From NCBI GenBank assembly GCA_001602455.1, contig CP012157.1, positions 2,103,733 to 2,167,732 of the forward strand: a DNA stretch of 64,000 bases, given 5' to 3'. Source of the DNA: Betaproteobacteria bacterium UKL13-2. Lineage in GTDB: Bacteria > Pseudomonadota > Gammaproteobacteria > Burkholderiales > Usitatibacteraceae. Under the pieces are notes generated by a model. That model had not been told where the DNA came from. It worked only from the letters and a program-made list of their open reading frames with translations, and ran no database searches. Positions 61,394 through 64,000 of this stretch are shown piece by piece. The position numbers were made by a program, and so were the translations under genes. The stretch's first letter is position 1. Each line of letters begins with the position of its first letter.

Positions 61394-61511
61394 GTCATTT
61401 CGACCGGAACGTCGCGACGCGACATGAAGTGGAGAAATCTCATCCAGATGTGCGATGGCGTTATTCGGCCAGATGAGATTCCTCACCAAAAGCCGTTCGG
61501 AATGACGAGGA
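61394..61511. repeat. Palindromic GTCATT...AATGAC element
   Basis: gtcatttcgaccgg at the left and cggaatgacgagg at the right are inverted, with gagaaatctcatcc and gatgagattcctc as an inner inverted pair. The same architecture and words occur in the intergenic half of the tandem array at 46444-46544. Confidence 0.6.
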
Positions 61512-61542
61512 CTACTTTGTCGGGTTTGAGCGCATTGGGGTG

Positions 61543-62319
61543 TCACTTTGCCCCCATGCGAATTGCACCGTCCAAGCGGATGACGGTACCGTTCAAAACT
61601 TCATTTTCGACGATGTGTTTTGCCAGCGCCGCATATTCCTCCGGTGTGCCTAAGCGCGGCGGGAAGGGTACTTGTGCGCCAAGCGATGCGCGCACTTCTT
61701 CAGACATGCCTTGCAACATTGGTGTGTCAAAAATACCGGGCGCGATGGTCACTACACGAATGCCAAATTTCGCCAGCTCGCGGGCAATCGGCAATGTCAT
61801 GCCGTTCACACCGGCTTTGGATGCAGCGTAACCCGCCTGGCCAATCTGGCCTTCAAACGACGCCACCGACGAGGTATTGATGATGACGCCGCGTGTCCCC
61901 GTCTTGTCCAAACCGGCGTCAGGCGACTGTGTACTCATGGCGTGCGCGGCAAGACGAATCGCATTAAACGTGCCGATGAGGTTTATGTTGATGGTGCGCG
62001 CAAAGTTAGCCAGCACATGAGGCCCGGTTTTACCAACCACCCGTTCGCCTGGCGCGACCCCCGCACAATTCACCAATCCGTGAATGCCGCCAAAGGCAGA
62101 CTTGCAGAGATCGACCGCGGCTTGCACGCTGGCTTCGTCGGTCACGTCAGTACGAATAAACGCCGCGCGTGGGCCAATCTGGGCGGCGAGGGCAGCAATC
62201 GCCTCCGCGTTTACATCAGCCAGTACCACGTTGGCACCTTGTTCGGCGAACAACTTAGCCGTTGCCCCGCCGAGTCCGGAGCCGCCGCCCGTAATGAGGA
62301 ATGTGTGTTGTGGGAATTG
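61543..62319 (-). CDS. SDR-family 3-hydroxyacyl-CoA dehydrogenase-like (HSD17B10-like)
   Basis: 258 residues from the ATG at 62319; the frame is open to 62349. SDR motifs: [25 protein letters not shown], the Ser in [22 protein letters not shown] and a C-terminal [13 protein letters not shown]. The long insert [20 protein letters not shown] is typical of type II 3-hydroxyacyl-CoA dehydrogenases, which oxidise 2-methyl-3-hydroxybutyryl-CoA in isoleucine breakdown. First gene of the liu-type operon visible here. Confidence 0.88.
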   Translation of the reverse strand, partial: QFPQHTFLITGGGSGLGGATAKLFAEQGANVVLADVNAEAIAALAAQIGPRAAFIRTDVTDEASVQAAVDLCKSAFGGIHGLVNCAGVAPGERVVGKTGPHVLANFARTININLIGTFNAIRLAAHAMSTQSPDAGLDKTGTRGVIINTSSVASFEGQIGQAGYAASKAGVNGMTLPIARELAKFGIRVVTIAPGIFDTPMLQGMSEEVRASLGAQVPFPPRLGTPEEYAALAKHIVENEVLNGTVIRLDGAIRMGAK

Positions 62320-62452
62320 CATCGAACGCGCCGCATGAGATAAAGACAAAAATTATAGTCTTTCACCCTCGTTTGAGCGCAAGCGCGACTTTTCTAGGAG
62401 GCGCCTTATCGCTCGGGTGTCTGCGGCAAGTTTTGTTGCTCGGATGCGTTCC

Positions 62453-64000
62453 CTATTCCGCCCCACGTTCTGCCAACAACGAACCGGTGTTGGTACTGAC
62501 CGGCGACCTCGAAAACCTGCGCTTCAGCCATAACTCAAAGTCGTCCACAAAGGTGTAAACCGCAGGGATAACAATTAGCGAAAGCAGGGTGGATGTCACC
62601 AAGCCACCGATTACCGCAATCGCCATGGGAGATCGGAAGGACGGATCGGCCCCGAAGCCCAGCGCGATGGGCAACATACCAAATCCCATGGCGAGGGTGG
62701 TCATGATGATGGGTTGGGCGCGCTTGTGGCAGGCGTCCACCAGCGCGTCTATCCGGGAAAGACCCAAGTCGCGCTGCGCCATGATGGCGTATTCCACCAG
62801 CAGGATTGAATTCTTGGTGACGACGCCCATCAACATAAGCAACCCGATGAGGGAGGGCATCGAAAAACTCTTGCCGGTGAGCAACAGCAAAATAAATGCG
62901 CCACCAATGGAGAGCGGTAGCGCGGCCAGAATGGTGATCGGTTGTAAGAAATCCTTGAACAACAGCACCAACACGGCGAAGATACACAAGATACCGATGA
63001 TCATTGCCAAGCCAAAACTCGCAAATAGCTCGGCCATCATTTGTGCGTCACCCAAGTTTGCTTCGGTGACACTGGGCGGTAGCGCCTTCATGGCGGGTAG
63101 GGCGTTGACCTCGTCAGTGACCGCACCCAGCTCGCGGTTGCCAAGCTCAATTTCGATGGTGATTTGGCGATTGCGGTTCAAGCGATCGACCTGTGACGGA
63201 CCACTGCCAACTTCGACACTCGCGACTTGTGTCAGCATGACCGGGCCGTTTTTGCCCATGACTTGCAAGCGCTTGATGGCCTCGATGTCTGCGCGGGTCG
63301 ATAACGGCAATCGGACATTGATTGGAATCTGGCGCTCACTGACATTGAATTTCGGTAAGTTTTGACTGTAATCCCCGGCTGTCGCAACTCGAATGGTCTC
63401 CCCAATAGCGGACGCGGAAACGCCTAAGTCGGCCGCACGGGCAAAATCGGGCCGCACGATGATTTCCGGACGTACGAGGCTTGCGGTGGACGTGACATTG
63501 CCAATGCCCGGCAGAGTTCGCGCATCACGTTCGACCGCTTGGGCTGCGGCAACGAGCGCGACGGCGTCCTCAGATTGCAAGACCAGCAGCTTCTTGACCC
63601 CCGTGTCCTGCGCACCAACGGTAATGCGTACGCCGGGCTGATCCGCCAGCTTTTCTCGAATTTCGATCTCGACTGCCGTTTGATTGCGCGACCGTTCGCC
63701 CCGATGTGCCATTTCAACGGTCAGTGCAGCCTTGCGCGCTTCCGCCGCGGCGCCAGGCACAAATGCATCGCCAGAGACGCCACCACCGACCGAACTAAAG
63801 ACATGCTTCACATCCTTTACGCTCATGACAGCCAAACGCGCACGCTCGGCCGCTGCCAAGGTCTCGGCGAGCGTGCTGCCCGGGGGAAGCTCTACATTGA
63901 CGATGGTCTTCGCCCGATCTGCGGGCGGCACAAATCCGGTTGGTAGAAGCGGGACGAGTGAAATCGAACCGACAAAAAACAGTGCCGCTGCGATCGCGGT
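62453..64000 (-). CDS. RND-family efflux permease, N-terminal part beyond the window
   Basis: The frame is open to the right edge; ~515 C-terminal residues are visible. After a helix (LFFVGSISLVPLLPTGFVPP) comes the second periplasmic loop (TIVNVELPPGSTLAET, VRPEIIVRPDFARAADLGVS, QIPINVRLP). Then come the C-terminal membrane helices with IGILCIFAVLVLLFKDFLQP, GGAFILLLLTGKSFSMPSLI, GVVTKNSILLVEYA and TTLAMGFGMLPIALG. This matches AcrB/HAE1-type proton-driven exporters. An inner ATG at 63931 is not the true start. Confidence 0.93.
   Translation of the reverse strand, partial: TAIAAALFFVGSISLVPLLPTGFVPPADRAKTIVNVELPPGSTLAETLAAAERARLAVMSVKDVKHVFSSVGGGVSGDAFVPGAAAEARKAALTVEMAHRGERSRNQTAVEIEIREKLADQPGVRITVGAQDTGVKKLLVLQSEDAVALVAAAQAVERDARTLPGIGNVTSTASLVRPEIIVRPDFARAADLGVSASAIGETIRVATAGDYSQNLPKFNVSERQIPINVRLPLSTRADIEAIKRLQVMGKNGPVMLTQVASVEVGSGPSQVDRLNRNRQITIEIELGNRELGAVTDEVNALPAMKALPPSVTEANLGDAQMMAELFASFGLAMIIGILCIFAVLVLLFKDFLQPITILAALPLSIGGAFILLLLTGKSFSMPSLIGLLMLMGVVTKNSILLVEYAIMAQRDLGLSRIDALVDACHKRAQPIIMTTLAMGFGMLPIALGFGADPSFRSPMAIAVIGGLVTSTLLSLIVIPAVYTFVDDFELWLKRRFSRSPVSTNTGSLLAERGAE

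Overview
The window reads as one contig of a betaproteobacterium, probably Burkholderiales-like. The evidence is the tmRNA tag ANDENYALAA, an AAKKP-tailed SWIB-domain protein, a complete Liu-type leucine catabolic cluster and the general gene style. No rRNA or tRNA gene was seen. The only stable RNA gene recognised is tmRNA (ssrA) at 42339-42700.

Layout. (1) 1-22.9 kb is core-like: a DUF72 protein cut by the left edge, an amidohydrolase, pdxH, a Nudix hydrolase, the SWIB protein, an MDR reductase, rhlE, a three-gene ATGA-coupled unit (spermidine-synthase-like membrane protein, YkgJ-type Cys-cluster protein, membrane protein), azlC-azlD plus a membrane-anchored lipase-like hydrolase, a DUF4139 protein, a MoxR/VWA pair, an orphan OmpR-type regulator, an MBL hydrolase and a CHASE2 adenylate cyclase. 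(2) 22.9-42.3 kb is accessory. An insertion sequence whose transposase is broken by an in-frame TGA abuts the 3' fragment of a disrupted gene. Next comes a cassette with a LysR regulator, an SbtA-like bicarbonate permease and a large TonB-dependent receptor. Then follows an approximately 11 kb segment bounded by two direct copies of a structured ~105-bp repeat and ending at the 3' end of tmRNA. (3) That segment carries a second transposase remnant, a TPR envelope protein, the most interesting system of the window (33.2-40.6 kb, minus strand) and a mazEF pair. The system comprises a PP2C-like/NERD/pseudokinase fusion, an intact Ser/Thr kinase, a UPF1-like SF1 helicase and an unrecognised winged-helix-like protein. 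I propose it as a candidate phosphorylation-controlled nuclease-helicase defence system; it resembles BREX type 2 only through the NERD-kinase idea of PglW. (4) 42.8-62.3 kb is a metalloprotease followed by branched-chain amino acid catabolism on the minus strand. This consists of mmsA, a small membrane protein, mmsB and an enoyl-CoA hydratase for valine, and a long liu operon for leucine (SDR, liuA, thiolase, SDR, lipoprotein, acyl-CoA dehydrogenase, liuB, DUF559, liuC, MAPEG, liuD). (5) The right edge cuts an RND efflux permease.

Repeats are prominent. Eight tandem ~212-217-bp units run from inside the 5' end of the enoyl-CoA hydratase gene to the stop codon of mmsB, and each carries a copy of that gene's start. 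Two dispersed intergenic families are also visible: a ~55-bp palindrome (4 copies) and a ~100-130-bp element with inverted ends (3 copies). All calls come from reading the sequence and the translated proteins; no database search was possible.
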